Origin: Cephalotrichum gorgonifer | Lineage: Eukaryota; Ascomycota; Sordariomycetes; Microascales; Microascaceae | DNA: 64,000 bases | Direction of reading: 5' to 3' | NCBI GenBank assembly: GCA_900312665.1 | Contig: ONZQ02000008.1 | Location: 558,001-622,000, forward strand | Shown here: positions 42,586 through 55,600 of the stretch, one piece after another | How the letters are laid out: every line of letters starts with the position of its first letter | How positions within the stretch are numbered: the stretch's first letter is position 1 | Made by a program: the position numbers and the translations under genes | Notes under the pieces: model-generated | Databases searched by the model: none | The model's input: only the letters and a program-made list of their open reading frames with translations | Told to the model about the DNA's origin: nothing

Positions 42586-43422
42586 ATGGGCACGACCTCG
42601 AGCAAAGTAACCGCGCAAGACAAGTCCGTTCCCCCCTCTCTCTCTCCTCCTCCCCTTAAACTCCCGCCCTGACTATTGCTCACCTAACCTCCCCCTCTAA
42701 AAGGGCCATTCTCGACCTCAAGATCCAACGTGACAAGCTCCACCAATACCAGCGCCGCATATCGACTCTGACGAACAAGGAGAAGGCCGTAGCGAAGGAC
42801 CTCCTCGCGCGGGGCGACAAGCCCCGCGCGCTCCTCGCGCTCCGGCGGAAGAAATACCAGGAGAGCCTCCTGACCAAGACGGACGCCCAGCTGGAGCAGC
42901 TCGAGGCGCTGACGGCGCGCGTCGAGTTCGCGCTCATACAGAAGGACATCGTGTTCGGGCTCGAGCAGGGGACGAGGGTGCTGAAGGAGATTCACGCGGA
43001 GATGGGGGGTATCGAGAACGTGGAGAAGCTGATGGGGGAGAATGCGGAGGCTATTGCGTATCAGCAGGTTTGTTCCCCCTTCCCTACACACAAACTTTAC
43101 CGTTTTCCGCTGTCCTCTACCGACATTCTGTCTTCCGTCATGTACTGTAGCATAGAAGGAGAGAAACTTGAGTGTGGCTAACCTGAAACAGGAGGTGAGC
43201 GATATGCTAGGAGGCAGGATGAGCGCGCAGGACGAAGACGAGGTAGAGGACGAGCTCGCGGCGCTAGAGGCCGAGATGGGCGTGTCGAAGATCCCCGACT
43301 CGAAGCTGCCCGATGTGCCGGATACGAAGCTACCGGAGAGGGAGAGGCCTGCCGACACAGTGGAGGACGAGGGGGCGGCGGAGGCGGCACAACCTTCACG
43401 GACGCCGATGCTAGCGTCTTGA
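42586..43422 (+). CDS. vps20: ESCRT-III subunit VPS20 (CHMP6-like)
   Basis: Three exons: 42586-42623, 42704-43067 and 43192-43422. The first intron has a less usual GTCCGT donor; the second has GCTAAC and AACAG. 210 residues. VPS20 links ESCRT-II to the ESCRT-III filament and nucleates Snf7 polymerisation at endosomes. The N terminus MGTTSSKVTAQDKAILDLK has the Gly2 that is myristoylated in the family and the short basic start of CHMP6. Then QRDKLHQYQRRI and a long alternating charged helix, KPRALLALRRKKYQESLLTK, LIQKDIVFGLEQG, with the acidic C-terminal tail DEDEVEDELAALEAEMG that binds Vps4-type MIT domains in relatives. Converges with the fructosamine kinase. Confidence 0.9.
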
Positions 43423-43788
43423 TATGCAGAATCCTCCTTTTTTTTTTCTTCTTTTTATCTTGGGCGATACAGAGAACTTTATTTTCCGGAGTTCTTGTAT
43501 AGCTTTGGGCATTTTTTTTCTTGGAGCCATGAGCTATGGACTATACGAAGGAGAGGAAGCTGGGGCTCTAGACAACCGTTTTTTTTTTTGCAGTCGGTTC
43601 GTTTCCCCCTTTGTCTGATCGGAGGGGGGAGGGAGAGAGAGAAAGGGGCCATTCGCCTGTATTATGTCTCTGGAAGCATTTACACGGTTTAGAGGTAGTT
43701 CTATTACTTCATTAATTTACGTCCCTTTTGCAAACCACTACCCCCCCCCCCCCCCAAGTCGCTAGGTACTGGATGGCGGTCATCCAGC
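43423..43788. other. Intergenic 3' flanks of vps20 and fructosamine kinase
   Basis: Convergent. T-rich runs follow vps20 (43438-43450, 43580-43590). A poly-C run of 15 (43741-43755) lies just past the kinase stop. No gene. Confidence 0.5.
43741..43755. repeat. Poly-C tract, 15 bases
   Basis: Uninterrupted run in the 3' flank of the fructosamine kinase gene (G run on its sense strand). Confidence 0.85.
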
Positions 43789-44989
43789 TCACTTCCCCGT
43801 GCCGTACTTGGAGAGCAGCTTCTTCATGATAGACATCGCCGACCCACGGTACCCGCCTCCGAAGAGCGCCGTGTGGTTCAGATGGTGGTACCTACGCCCG
43901 TCAGCACGTTCCCATCGCGCACACACTCGGCCGGCAGAGCAAGATTGGAAGAACACAGGCGGCGGGAGGATGGTATACACTTACAGCTCATACAGAAGCA
44001 GCCTATCCTCCCACTCCCCCGCCGGCTCGCTCTTGGGGACCAGCTCCCCGTACTCCCTCCAGAACGCGGCGCCGAAGCCGCCAAACATCCTCATCATGCC
44101 CAGCTCGTACTCCGAGTGCCCGTACACGCACGACGGGTCGAAGACCACCTCCTCGACGGCCCCCATCAGCTTGCCCCTCCCGTGGTTTCCGGACCACAGG
44201 TCCCCGTGCACGACGACGGGGTAGGCGCCTCTCAGGTGGTCGTCGCCCAGGAGGCGCGGCACGACCTCCCCCGCCACGCGGTCCACGGCCTCGGAGAGGG
44301 CCGCGTCTGCGCTGCCGGCGCGCTTGCAGGCTGATAGGACCGCACGCAGCCTATTCTCAGCGTAGAAGTCCGCCCAGGAGGCCTTGAAGCCGTTGGGTTG
44401 CACCGTTGCGCCGCAGCACGTCTCCACGGGGAACCCGAACATGGGCGTCTCGTGGCCGGGAGGGGCGGGGGCGGGAGTGGTGTGTAGCTTTGCGAGCTTC
44501 TGTGCTAGGGACTGGCCTGAGGCGGGGGCGGAGGAGGAGGAGGAGGAGGAGGAGGAGGAGGAGGAGGAGGAGGAGAGGTCTAGGAAGTCCGTGGCGAGGA
44601 AGAAGCGCCTGCTGTCTGACATGGGACCGTTTGCATGGGAGCGGGGACAGAGGGTGGGGACGACGTCGTGGATAGCGTTTAAGGAGGCGTGTTCTCCTTT
44701 TCCATGTACATATATAAGCGTCACCGTTCGGTATTGGGAAATGGGTATAATCTATAGATTGGGTGAAAGGAGGATAGCAAAAGGAAAGAAAGATTGGTGA
44801 AAACTCACCCCGAAACATAACCTCTGCGTCCGCCCCGACACCAGTCTTCACGAAGAAACTCACCTCCTCGCCTCCCCGGACGCCGCTGAGCCTAAACGTC
44901 GACGCGAACCCCGAGCCGCCGTGGGTCGTCATCTTTGCCGTGGCGGGGTCCAGACCGAGGGCCTTTGTGAGGGCGGAATCGACGGACAT
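43789..44989 (-). CDS. Fructosamine/ketosamine-3-kinase
   Basis: Three exons on the minus strand: 44989-44809, 44696-43985 and 43891-43789, phase kept, 331 residues. Family enzymes phosphorylate sugar-amine adducts (fructosamines) on proteins or small molecules, leading to their removal. Signatures: THGGSGFASTFRL with FFVKTG (nucleotide-binding Lys), HASLNAIHDVVPT, the catalytic VVHGDLWSGNHG with Asp and Asn, and VFDPSCVYGHSEYELGMMRMFGGF with the DPS motif. A run of about 15 Ser (44531-44575, a TCC/GAG repeat) sits in the N-lobe after FLATDFLDL, a place where relatives have a short loop. It is downstream of the GLT1 gene on the same strand. Confidence 0.88.
44531..44575. repeat. GAG trinucleotide repeat, 15 units, coding poly-Ser on the minus strand
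   Basis: Perfect (GAG)15 microsatellite inside the fructosamine-kinase reading frame. Repeats of this length are usually variable between isolates. Confidence 0.85.
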
Positions 44990-45903
44990 TGTGACTTGTC
45001 GCTTATATGGACGTTCCTCACCCTATCGTTCTCTTCCTCCTTCTCTCTTCCTTGTATGTATCTCCTCGGTCTTGAGGCTCACGAGATTCGCTAGTATCTC
45101 CTCGGAATAACGCTTTGTGTTCACCTGCAGAGTAGGATGGAAAGAAGAGATTACCTTTGTAAGGGACGCCGAGAGAGAGGATTGGAGAGGGTTCATGACA
45201 CGGGATGCTTGATATGAGGGGTTGCCAATTACATCATCCATCCCACAGGAAGGGATTTACATAGGCTTACTGACACTTACACATACACTCACACATATAC
45301 TTACAGAGTGAAAGTCGTTCCTGTCTGGGCCCCCTGGGCCCAGAGTATACAAGGTACCAAGTACCATGCTCCCAGTCCAAGAGGATCTGATATCTTACCA
45401 ACGGTTCCTGTTCCATATTCACATGTGATAACGGCACATAAACTCCGATCCTCAGATCTCTCGCTCATCCACATCTTACCAACCTCAACCCCAACTACAT
45501 CCTCACTCTCGGCAAGACAAGACACAGATTGGTATATAACGCCTATTCCACTGCCAGAACTATATAATTCCAGGAAAGTAAAATCCGAAAAAAAAAAAAG
45601 AGCAATGAAAAAACAAGCATCAAAAATGACACCCAAAATGCATGCAATGCATACCCTCTTCCCCCATCCTCGCCTTCGATATCGCCCTCATTTCCCCACT
45701 TCATCATATGCTCCGTTACTTTTGGAAGACAAAGAAGAAATAAAAGGAAAATAGAAAAGAGAAATCCACCCCCTTTTATATTCTTATTCCCTGCTTCTGA
45801 AACAATAAACGAAATAAACGAAAAAAACAAAAACTCCTGCTTTGTGCTGTAACTGTGCTCACTGTCGCCAAGGGACCTCCTCCTCCTGTAGTCGTCGCTC
45901 CCC
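44990..45903. other. Intergenic: fructosamine kinase promoter and 3' flank of GLT1
   Basis: Two same-strand genes flank the stretch. A-rich 3' flank (45580-45900) and promoter (44990-45250). No additional gene supported. Confidence 0.5.
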
Positions 45904-48900
45904 TTACTGCTGCACGCTAATAGCATGGCGAACCTCCTGCGCGGTGGTCCTCACGATACCTCCAGTGACGGGGAGACCCGTGCACTTCTCAAGGTAGAGA
46001 TCCACCTCGCGAGCAGCCTGGCGACCCTCGTTGATACCCCTAGTGCTCCGTTAGTCTCCGTGTAAAACAAAACCAGTTGCAGATATAAAGGGGATAAATA
46101 AAGAGGGAGTGAGGGGTATGAACTTACCAGACAATAAGAGACTGTCCGCGACGGCAGTCACCGGCCGCAAAGACACCCTCCACGTTGGTGGCGTACTTGC
46201 CCGGCGCGGTCTTCACGTTCTTGCGCGCGTCCTTCTCAATCTCGTCGCCGAGAACGCGGTCCTCGGGACCCAGGAAACCCATGGAGAGAAGGACAAGGTC
46301 GGCCGGGAAGAACTGGCGCGAGTCCTCCAGCTTCTTCATGTCCCAGCCGCCCGAAGCCGAGCGCGTCCACTCGACGCGGATCGTGTTGATACCCTTCACC
46401 TTGCCGGTGCCGTCATCGACGAACTCCTCCGACATGATGCAGTACTCGCGCGGGTCCTTGCCCGTGTGCTGCGCCACCTCCGCGTGGCCGTAGTCGACAC
46501 GGTAGATGCGCGGCCACTGCGGCCAGGGGTTGTCGCGGGCCCGCTCCGGCGGCGGCTGCGGCAGCAGCTCGAAGTTGACCACCGACTTGGCGCCGTGACG
46601 GACCGAGGTACCGATGCAGTCGTTGCCGGTGTCACCGCCACCGATGACCACGACATTCTTGTCCTTCGCCGACAGGTACGCGCCGTCCTCAAGCTCCGAG
46701 TCCAAGAGCGACTTGGTGTTCTTGTGGAGGAACTCCATGGCGAAGTGAATACCTTCGAGCTGGCGGCCCTTGGCGGGGAGGTCACGCGCGACCGTCGAGC
46801 CAGTGCAGATCACCACGGCATCGTTCTCCGCCTTGAGGCTCTTGAGAGTGATCTGCTCGCCGACCGCGACACCAGTCTTGAAGATAATTCCCTCGGCCGC
46901 CATGAAGTCCGTCCGCCGCTTCACGATGCGCTTGTCGAGCTTCATGTTGGGGATTCCGTACATCAGGAGACCACCGGGGCGGTCCGCCCTCTCGTACACC
47001 GTGACGAGGTGGCCCGCCTTGTTGAGCTGGTCGGCGCAGGCAAGACCCGCGGGACCCGAACCGATGACGGCAACAGTCTTGCCGGTGCGGACCTTGGGGG
47101 GTTTAGGGACCATCCAGCCCTGCTCGAAGCCGCGGTCGATGATGGCGCACTCGATGGACTTGATGCCCACGGGGTTCTCGATGATTCCCAGGACGCAGGC
47201 TCCCTCGCAGGGCGCAGGGCACACGCGACCCGTGAACTCGGGGAAGTTGTTGGTCATGAGCAGTCGGTCAAGAGCATCGCGCCATTGGTTGCGGAATACC
47301 AATTCATTCCATTTGGGGATGACGTTGGAGATGGGGCACCCTGACTCGGACTGGCAGAAGGGCACACCACAGTCCATGCATCGCGCCGACTGGTACTTGA
47401 GCTCGTCCTCATCGAGACGCTGGTTCAGCTCCGCCCAGTCCTTGGTCCGCGTCTTGGCCGACCGGTACTTCTCGTTCCGGCGCTGGTACTTCATGAAGCC
47501 CTTGGTCTTGTCGAGAACGAGCGCCTTCTTCTTCTCAGCCGCGCCGTCCGTCACCATCTCCTCCATGTCCTGGAGCTTGGGCGCCTTCTCGCTCTTCTTG
47601 TGCTCGTGCTCGGCCTCGGGCGCCGGGGTGGCTGCCTCCGTGCCGGCTGCTTCGGCCTTGGCCTTGGCAGCCTCCTCTTCGAGTACACGCTTGTAGTCGA
47701 CGGGGAGAACCTTAATGAAGCGGGGGAGCGCCCTGTTGAAGTCGACAAGGATACGAGCTGCAAGCTCGGAACCAGTGTAGTGGTGGTGGTCCTCGATGAG
47801 GCCGCGAAGGTAGGTGACCTCGGTGGCATCCTCGACCGGGCCGGCCTCGACCATTTCCATGTTGAGCTTCGACATGAAGTCCCGGTTGACGTCGAGGACG
47901 TAGGCGATACCACCAGACATACCAGCCGCGAAGTTACGGCCGGTACTGCCTAGTACCACAACCCTACCGCCCGTCATGTACTCGCATCCGTGGTCACCGA
48001 CACCCTCGACCACGGCGGTCGCGCCCGAGTTTCGGACCGCGAACCTCTCAGCAGCAACACCACGGAAGAAGCACGTTCCGCTGGTGGCACCGTACAGACA
48101 CGTGTTGCCGATGAGGACGTTCTCCTCCGCCTTGAACACGGCGGAACGAGGCGGGTAGACGATTACGCGACCGCCGGACAGACCCTTACCGACATAGTCG
48201 TTGGCATCGCCCTCGAGCTCCAGTGTGACACCGGGAGCGAGGAAGGCACCGAACGACTGGCCGGCAGACCCCTTGATATTAACGTGGACGGTATCCATGG
48301 GGAGCCCGACCTCGCCGAAGCGCTTCGAGATGTGGTACGAGAGCGACGTGCCCATGGCACGGTCGGTGTTGACAATGTCGCACTCGATCCGCGACGGCAG
48401 GCCCTTCTCGAGCGTCAGCTCGGATTCGGAAATGAGCTTGTTGTCAAGCCGGACGTAGAGCTTGTGGTCCTGCTTGCGGACGTTGAACGTCGCGACGCCG
48501 GGTCGGAGCTGGTGGGCGGGCGTGAGGAGCAGGCTAAGGTCAATGTTCTTGGTTTTGTGAGTGCGCAGATCATCGCGGACCCTGAGGAGCTCAGCGCGGC
48601 CCACCATCTCGTTGATGGTGCGGAAGCCGAGCTTGGCCATGATAGCCCGCAGCTCGTTGGCGAGGTAGTAGAAGAAGTTGATGACGTGCTCCGGCGACCC
48701 AGCGAACTTCTTCCGGAGCTCTGGATCCTGCGTAGCAATGCCTACAGGGCAGGTGTTCAGGTGGCATTTACGCATGAAAATGCAGCCCATGGCGATCAGG
48801 GGAGCTGTGGCGAAGCCAAACTCCTCCGCTCCGAGTAGACAGGCGATGGCGATGTCACGACCGGTTCGAAGTTGACCGTCGGTCTGCACCACAACACGAC

Positions 48901-51900
48901 CGCGGAGATCGTTCAGGACGAGCGTCTGGTGGGTCTCAGCGAGACCAAGCTCCCAGGGGAGACCCGCGTACTTGATACCGGTCCATCGGGAAGCACCGGT
49001 GCCTCCGTCGTGCCCGGAGACAAGTATATGGTCGGCCTTGGCCTTGGCGACACCCGAGGCGACGATACCGACACCGACCTCGGAAACGAGCTTGACGGAG
49101 ACCCTGGAGCGGGGGCTCGAGCACTTCAAGTCGTAGATAAGCTGCTTCAAGTCCTCAATGGAGTAGATATCGTGGTGGGGAGGCGGGGAGATGAGGCCCA
49201 CGCCGGGAGTGGAGTGACGAGTGCGGGCAATGGACTTGGAAACCTTGTGACCGGGCAACTCGCCACCCTCACCGGGCTTGGCGCCCTGAGCCATCTTGAT
49301 CTGGAGCTCATCCGAATCGGCAAGGTAGGCAGAAGTGACACCGAAGCGACCAGAGGCCACCTGCTTGATGGCGGACCTCATCGTGTCTCCATTGGGCAGG
49401 ACCGAGGATCGCTCTGGATCCTCGCCACCCTCGCCAGTGTTGGACTTTCCGCCCAGCCTGTTCATGGCAATGGCAAGGGTAGAGTGGGACTCCATGGAGA
49501 TGGATCCGTAGGACATCGCACCCGTGCAGAAGCGGCGGACAATCTCAGTCCAGGGCTCAACCTGGTCGATGTGAATCGGCTCAGCATCGTCGAAGCTGAA
49601 GTCAAGCAAGCCTCGCAGCGTGCAGTCCTTGATCTTCTCGTACTCGATGCGAGAATAGGCCTCGTACGACTTGTCGTTCTTCGTCCTGACGGCGTCCTGG
49701 ATGTTGGCGATGGCGCCCGGATCGTTGATGTGGGATTCGCCACCGTCTCGCCAGTGGTACTCTCCCGACTCGGGAAGAGATTCAATCTTGGCCGTGTATC
49801 GGGAGGGGAATCCACGCTCGTGGAACCGGAAGCTGTCTTCCGCGAGGATCGCGAAGGTCGCGCCCTGGATACGGGAGGCAGTTCCCCGGAAGCACTTTTC
49901 AATCACCTCGTTGTCGAGTCCGAGGGCTTCGAAGATCTGGGCTCCCTTGTAGCTGGCCAGGGTCGAAATACCCATCTTGCTCATGACCTTGAGGATACCA
50001 CCGTCGCAAGAGTGCTTGTAGTTGTGGATAAGCTGGTCGTCAGTGATGTCCTTCCTGATGAGGCCCTCGCGGTTAAGCTTGAGGATGCACTCCATGGCCA
50101 GGTAGGGGTTGACGGCATCAGCACCGTATCCCATGAGAACACACATGTGGTGGACCTCACGAGCCTCGGCGGTCTCGACGACAAGGGCAACCATGGATCG
50201 CCACTTGTTGCTCACCAGGTGGTGATGAACCATGCCGGAAGCGAGCAGGGAAGAAACGGCAATCCTGTCAGCGGATGTGTTGCGATCAGACAAGACAATG
50301 ATCTTGTCCTGAGCCTCAATGGCAGCGGTGGCCTCGCTGCAGATGAAATCGAGGTGCTTGGTGTAGCCCTCAATTCCGTCCTTCTTGGGGAAAGTAAGAT
50401 CGATAGTCTTGACAGTCCAGCTGGGGTAAATCTTGTGCATGTTCACCAAGGAGCCGAACTCCGGGATGGAGAGGATCGGGCTGGGGAGGAGCAGGCGGCC
50501 ACACTGGGAGCCGTCCATCTCCAGGAGGTTGCCCTGGGGTCCAACGTAGCAGTCGAGCGACATGACGATGGACTCGCGGATGGGGTCAATGGGGGGGTTG
50601 GTGACCTGAGCGAACAGCTGGCGGAAGTATTCGGCGGGCAGGCGCGGCATCCCCGAAAGGCAAGCCAAGGGGGCGTCATTACCCATGGAGCCAAGGGCTT
50701 CCTTCTCGTCCGACGCCATGGGTGCGAGGAGAAGGGTAACCTGCTCGTAGGTGTACCCGAAGGCCTGGAGCAGCGGGTCCTTCTGGAGAGAGACAGCGTC
50801 AGGCTTGGGGGCAAGATCCACAGTCGCGGCCACGGACTCGTAGACCTTCGGCAGGGTGAGGAGCTCCTTGTCGAGCCAGGTCCGGAAGTCCTGGCGGGCA
50901 GCAACGGCAGCCTTTAGCTCAGAGTCATCGATGATGCGGCCGGCCTGGGTGTCGACGAGCAACATGCGTCCGGGCTGAAGGCGGCCCTTGTGAGTGACGC
51001 GCTCCGGCTCGACCTGGATAGCGCCGACTTCGGACGCGCAGATGATACGATCGTCATCCATGACATAGTATCGGCAGGGCCTGAGACCGTTACGGTCAAG
51101 GTTGGCACCGCAGTACCGGCCGTCGGCGAAGGTGAAGAGCGCCGGGCCATCCCAGGGCTCCATCTGGCAGGCGGCCCACTCGTAGAACGCGGCCTTCTTG
51201 GGGTCCATGGACTCATTTCCCTGCCAAGCCTCGGGTATCATGAGCATGACGGCCTCCGGCAGCGAGAGAACGCCGTTGATGGCAAGCAGCTCGAGCACGT
51301 TATCGAACGCCGCCGAGTCGGAACCACCCTCCTCGACGATAGGGTAGAGGAGCTCGAGCTCGTCACCGAAGACGTCAGACTGCATGACACCCTCTCGGGC
51401 CCTCATCCAGTTCTTGTTTCCACGGAGCGTGTTGATCTCACCTAAAAGGGTAGTAATGAGCGTCCGAAGTCTTAAAAGCGGCTCCGGGGGGAAGGGCGAC
51501 TGCGAGATGGGTAGAGAGTGTCTAGAACTTACCATTGTGAGCAGCCCACCGTAGGGGCTGAGCGCGGTCCCAGGAGGGGAATGTGTTGGTGGAGAAACGA
51601 GAGTGCACGAGGGCAAAGTGCGCCTCGTAGTCGGCGTTTACAAGGTCGTGGAAGTACTGGTAGACCTGGATGGGCGCCAGCTGCCCCTTGTAGACGATGT
51701 TCTTGTTCGACAGGGAGCAGAGGTAGAACCAGTTGTGCAGGCCGATGGTGTGGGTGGCCCTCTTTCTCAGCACGAAGAGCTGGATCTCGAAGCGCCGGTC
51801 GTCGAACGTCTCCGGGTCGGTGTTCTCGGGGGCCTTACCCTGGCCGTAGGCGGAGGCCAACACTACGAAGGGCTGCATGATGATGGGCTCCCTAGACTTG

Positions 51901-52624
51901 GCAGCGGGGCCAAGCAGGGTTGAATCGACGGGTGGTCTTCTCCATCCCAGGACTCGAAGGCCGAGGGACTCGGCAATCTCTTCAAACTGTCGAACGGACT
52001 CCTGAAGAGTCTCCTCATCAGGCTTAAAGAACAGGTTCCCCACGGCGTACTGGCCCAGCGGCGGCAGCTTAATGTCCTCCTCCCGCTCGAAATTCTTGAT
52101 GAAAAACTTGTGAGGAATAGAAGTCATGACACCGGCACCGTCTCCGTCTCGCGCATCAGAGCCCACCGCACCCCGATGGGTCATGTTGCAGAGAAGATTG
52201 CGCGCTGGGAGGTTCGTTAGCAAACTAGCCCGGGTCCGGTATGGGTATGATGTCCCAAGTGACGTGGGCTTAGCTTACCATCGCTAACGATCTTGTGGCT
52301 CGGCTGGCCCTTGATGTGGCTGCAGGCGTGTTAGAGGTGGCCAGTTGGAGCTGGACGGGACATGGGCGAAAAGAGTTCATACCAGGCAAAACCGACACCG
52401 CATGCATCCTTCTCGAGGTCTGGGTCATACAAACCCCTTCAAAAATCATGTTAGTTAGCCTCTCTAACGATATGTTGTCAAGCAAGGGCAACGTACTGCT
52501 TCACCGGAAGGGCGCCAGCCCAGGACTTGTTGTTCTCGTCATCTTGGTACTGGATAGGGTGGTACTCTTGTTGTTGGTCGTCGATGTGGGTTTGCCGATC
52601 ATCAAAGTCCGCGGTAAGGCCCAT
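45904..52624 (-). CDS. glt1: Glutamate synthase (NAD(P)H-GOGAT), single-chain
   Basis: Six exons on the minus strand: 52624-52497, 52436-52383, 52319-52279, 52204-51533, 51441-46128 and 46039-45904. All phases agree; 2114 residues. The enzyme converts glutamine plus 2-oxoglutarate into two glutamates using NAD(P)H. The class II glutaminase domain opens at Cys55 in EKDACGVGFACHIKGQ, the catalytic N terminus after removal of a 54-residue propeptide. The central domain and FMN barrel follow, with the CHLNTCPVGIA motif that binds a 3Fe-4S cluster. A gltB-type helix domain leads to the small-subunit-like C-terminal half: CMDCGVPFCQSESGCPI and CPAPCEGACVLGI (iron-sulfur), VIGSGPAGLACADQL (FAD), VIGGGDTGNDC (NAD(P)), and AAGDCRRGQSLIVWG. 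Length matches fungal GLT1. Confidence 0.97.
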
Positions 52625-55600
52625 GCTAGGCAATAATTTCCAAGAACTAGACTATGCTTGGTTCTTGGAAGGCGCAGGTGGCGATGTTCGCTTCGTCGCG
52701 AGTGAGAGCGGAGCGAGAGCGAGAGCGAGGAGAGCCGCTCCTGCAATGCTTCTGAACTGTATAACAGAAGAAGACTCTGTTAGTATTGGAATAGATCCGG
52801 TTATGAAGAGAAAAAAAATGAAATGAATGAATATGAAGGGAATCGAAGATGCGTGGTTTTTGTTGTCCTGGGTACTCTTTGGTTGAGTGAGTTTGTTGGT
52901 GTAAGAGAAAGTTTTGAGTCAAGGTAAAGTGGCTGCCGGCGCTGAATTCCGAAAAGCGTCCTCAGGATAAGATTCGACCGGAGCACAAAGTTTCCTGCCT
53001 CGGGGAGTTTTCCCCTACTAAAGCGGGAGATAAGACATCTGGCCACCAAGCCGACACTTGTGGCAAGCTCCAGTCTTTTGACCAAATTGGAGCCTCGCTA
53101 ATGCGGGATATCCATATCCTCAGAGCACCCGGCATCTAAAATCTGGGGTGGTACGATATGGCCATTGGGTAGCGCAAACTCTAGCAGCATACGGGGCGGG
53201 CGGGCGCAAGTTGTTGATAATGTGCGACAGCCAATGGCACTATCTCTGGTTCCGGATCTCCTAAATCATATGTTCGACACCACATGCGGTAACGACTCGA
53301 GTTTGTCGGAAATCGTACTCGCCCTGGATTTGCCCAACCTCGATTTCGGTCTCAGAAGGGGGCAGCAGCGGTCAGGGTCGCAGTCACTGGCGTGCGACCC
53401 TTGTTACAGAGCACCACTTATAGAACCTACTGGAGAGCAGGAATGGAGTGGAGTGGGACGGGACGGGCGGTGCTCGAGGGGTGTAAGGGAGTCGGGGAAT
53501 GCAAGGCAAGGAAGGCCGACTTACTGTTAGGATCAGTTGTGTGAAGGACTGTGGATGTTGTTTTCTTGCATACCCGTACAAGAGGACAGTAGGGATATCA
53601 AATACTTCAGTTTGATTAATATCTAGGAGGAAAGCGAGGTGATCGAGAAGGGGGGGAAGTGAAAGTCGAAGGAAGGGCAGCTTCGCAGGGAAGGGAGGGA
53701 AGGAGCAGCCTTTTATTACTACAAAGCCCCTCCATCAACTTGCCCATATGAGTACAAGCATGGAAGGACGAAAGCGGAGGTAAGGGAATCATAATGCCTC
53801 CCCGTCCGTTCCTCCCCCCACCAAGCTTTATGGGGGGGAGGGGGTGGGTTGTTCGTCCCCATTCGCCGGTCTGGCCAATTGGGACGGTACCACGTATTAC
53901 TCGTAAGCCCCCAGGAGTCGTGGTTACTCTCACATGCAATAATGCATTCGACGCTAGGTACATACGCAGAGGAGTTGGGCGGAAGAAAAAAAAAGTAAAC
54001 CCCCCCTGGGGATACTAGCACCGGTTTCGCACGCGGGTCTCGGAATCCAGCTTATCGCAGGACGTACTCGAAGACAAGCATGTGGAGCGGACCAGACATA
54101 CCAAGGCCGATGCTTTGTGGGGGTGCACATTTAAGGCCGGGGGGAGGGGGCGTGGGAAATGTAGACAGGGGGGTGGTGGCGAGATCTTCTACGTCATCCG
54201 AGTGACCGAGCTCCACGAAAAGGGTAAATAAATGCACTTAAGAGAAAATCCCCGGACCAGCCCCCCTGCTCGGGCCCCACGCCCACCCCATCAACTAACG
54301 GTGACGCTCCAATCATTCGGAGCCTATTACCTACCTGTGATTGCACAGAATAACACGCTGAGCTCTCCCCGACCGCACCCCCCACCCACCCTTCGAGTCG
54401 GGTTGGAGTAGGTATATCGAATTGACCGTGCTCGAACTAGGTGTATTCTGCAAGCTCCCTGTAATCTTCGGATCAGCGAGACATTCGCCCCTAGTCCCTG
54501 ATGGAGAGCCAATCAGCCCCGCGTATTTGAAAAAGGATACTGTCCGATGTCGCCTCTTCCCCTCCCCCGCCTTCCATCCAGAAACCGGTCGTTGTTAGCG
54601 CTTTAACGCCGAGATTCCAGGGTCTACGGCTTACGGATACTCGTAGTTATGATGTACGAGTATATCCGAGGGGGGGACATCCCACGCACGTGGCTGATCT
54701 CGCGATGGGATGTGGGATCTCTGACTGTGGACTGGAAGAGTCATATGGTTGTGAAGGAAGAAACAAGATTTCCCCCCTCTTACCTCGTTTGGTATTACGG
54801 CCACATCGGTTCTTTCTCATCGGCATACCGTAAGAAGACAAGGTGTTTTAGTCTTCTTTCTTTCCGAAGCGAATAAATTGCGAGGCCGCAATGCCAAGAA
54901 TAGATGGGATGCATAATTTGGATCAACGCCAGAGCACGATCCAGGACACTACAGGGACCCCAATAGCCTCTTTAGGGAGGTGGGGAGGGAAGGGTAGAAG
55001 GGCTGGCCAATGGCGACCCTTTCTGGACGGACCTGCATCCCTTAACTCATGTATTCCATATCCACAGCTGCAGCCCATAGCCGGGCGGGAACCTGGGTGT
55101 GTGCGAGGTGGGCAGCCGAGAAGGCGTGGGCACGGATGGTACCACCAAAAGCAGCAGAGCTGCAGCTCAAGCGTGACCCCGCTCCTATCATGGAACAGCT
55201 CAATGACAGTCAAAAAATCGACAAAGAGAAAGTTCGGGGGCGCAGCCAATCAGAGACGACACCCCACCACGCAACCGCTTATCAGTTATCTCGGAGCCAG
55301 CCACTAGGCCGCCGCCATCTCTCCATCCCATCTGAACAGGTGGAACGACAACCGCCGCCACCGTCCTGGGGGAGAGTTGGGAGTGGCCAGACCCCGTGAG
55401 CCCTGTCAATTCTTTACCGCCAGAAAAGATGACAATACCCTGGTAACAGGAGTGTATTTAAAATATCATCAACGTCATTGCATCTGGCAGCCTCGTCCGT
55501 CTCTTAAAAAAAAAAAAAAACCGCAACGCCTCTTCGCTTCCTCGCTTCCTCGCTTCCTCGATAGCGCGGACTTACACGAGATCCAGTCCCCCTCAATAGA

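Noticed and set aside
46109..47344. 411-codon plus-strand open frame
   Set aside because: Antisense to the GLT1 reading frame; high GC leaves long stop-free frames opposite real genes. No domain recognised.
48872..50917. 681-codon plus-strand open frame
   Set aside because: Also antisense to GLT1, whose own motifs are unambiguous; a shadow of codon bias.
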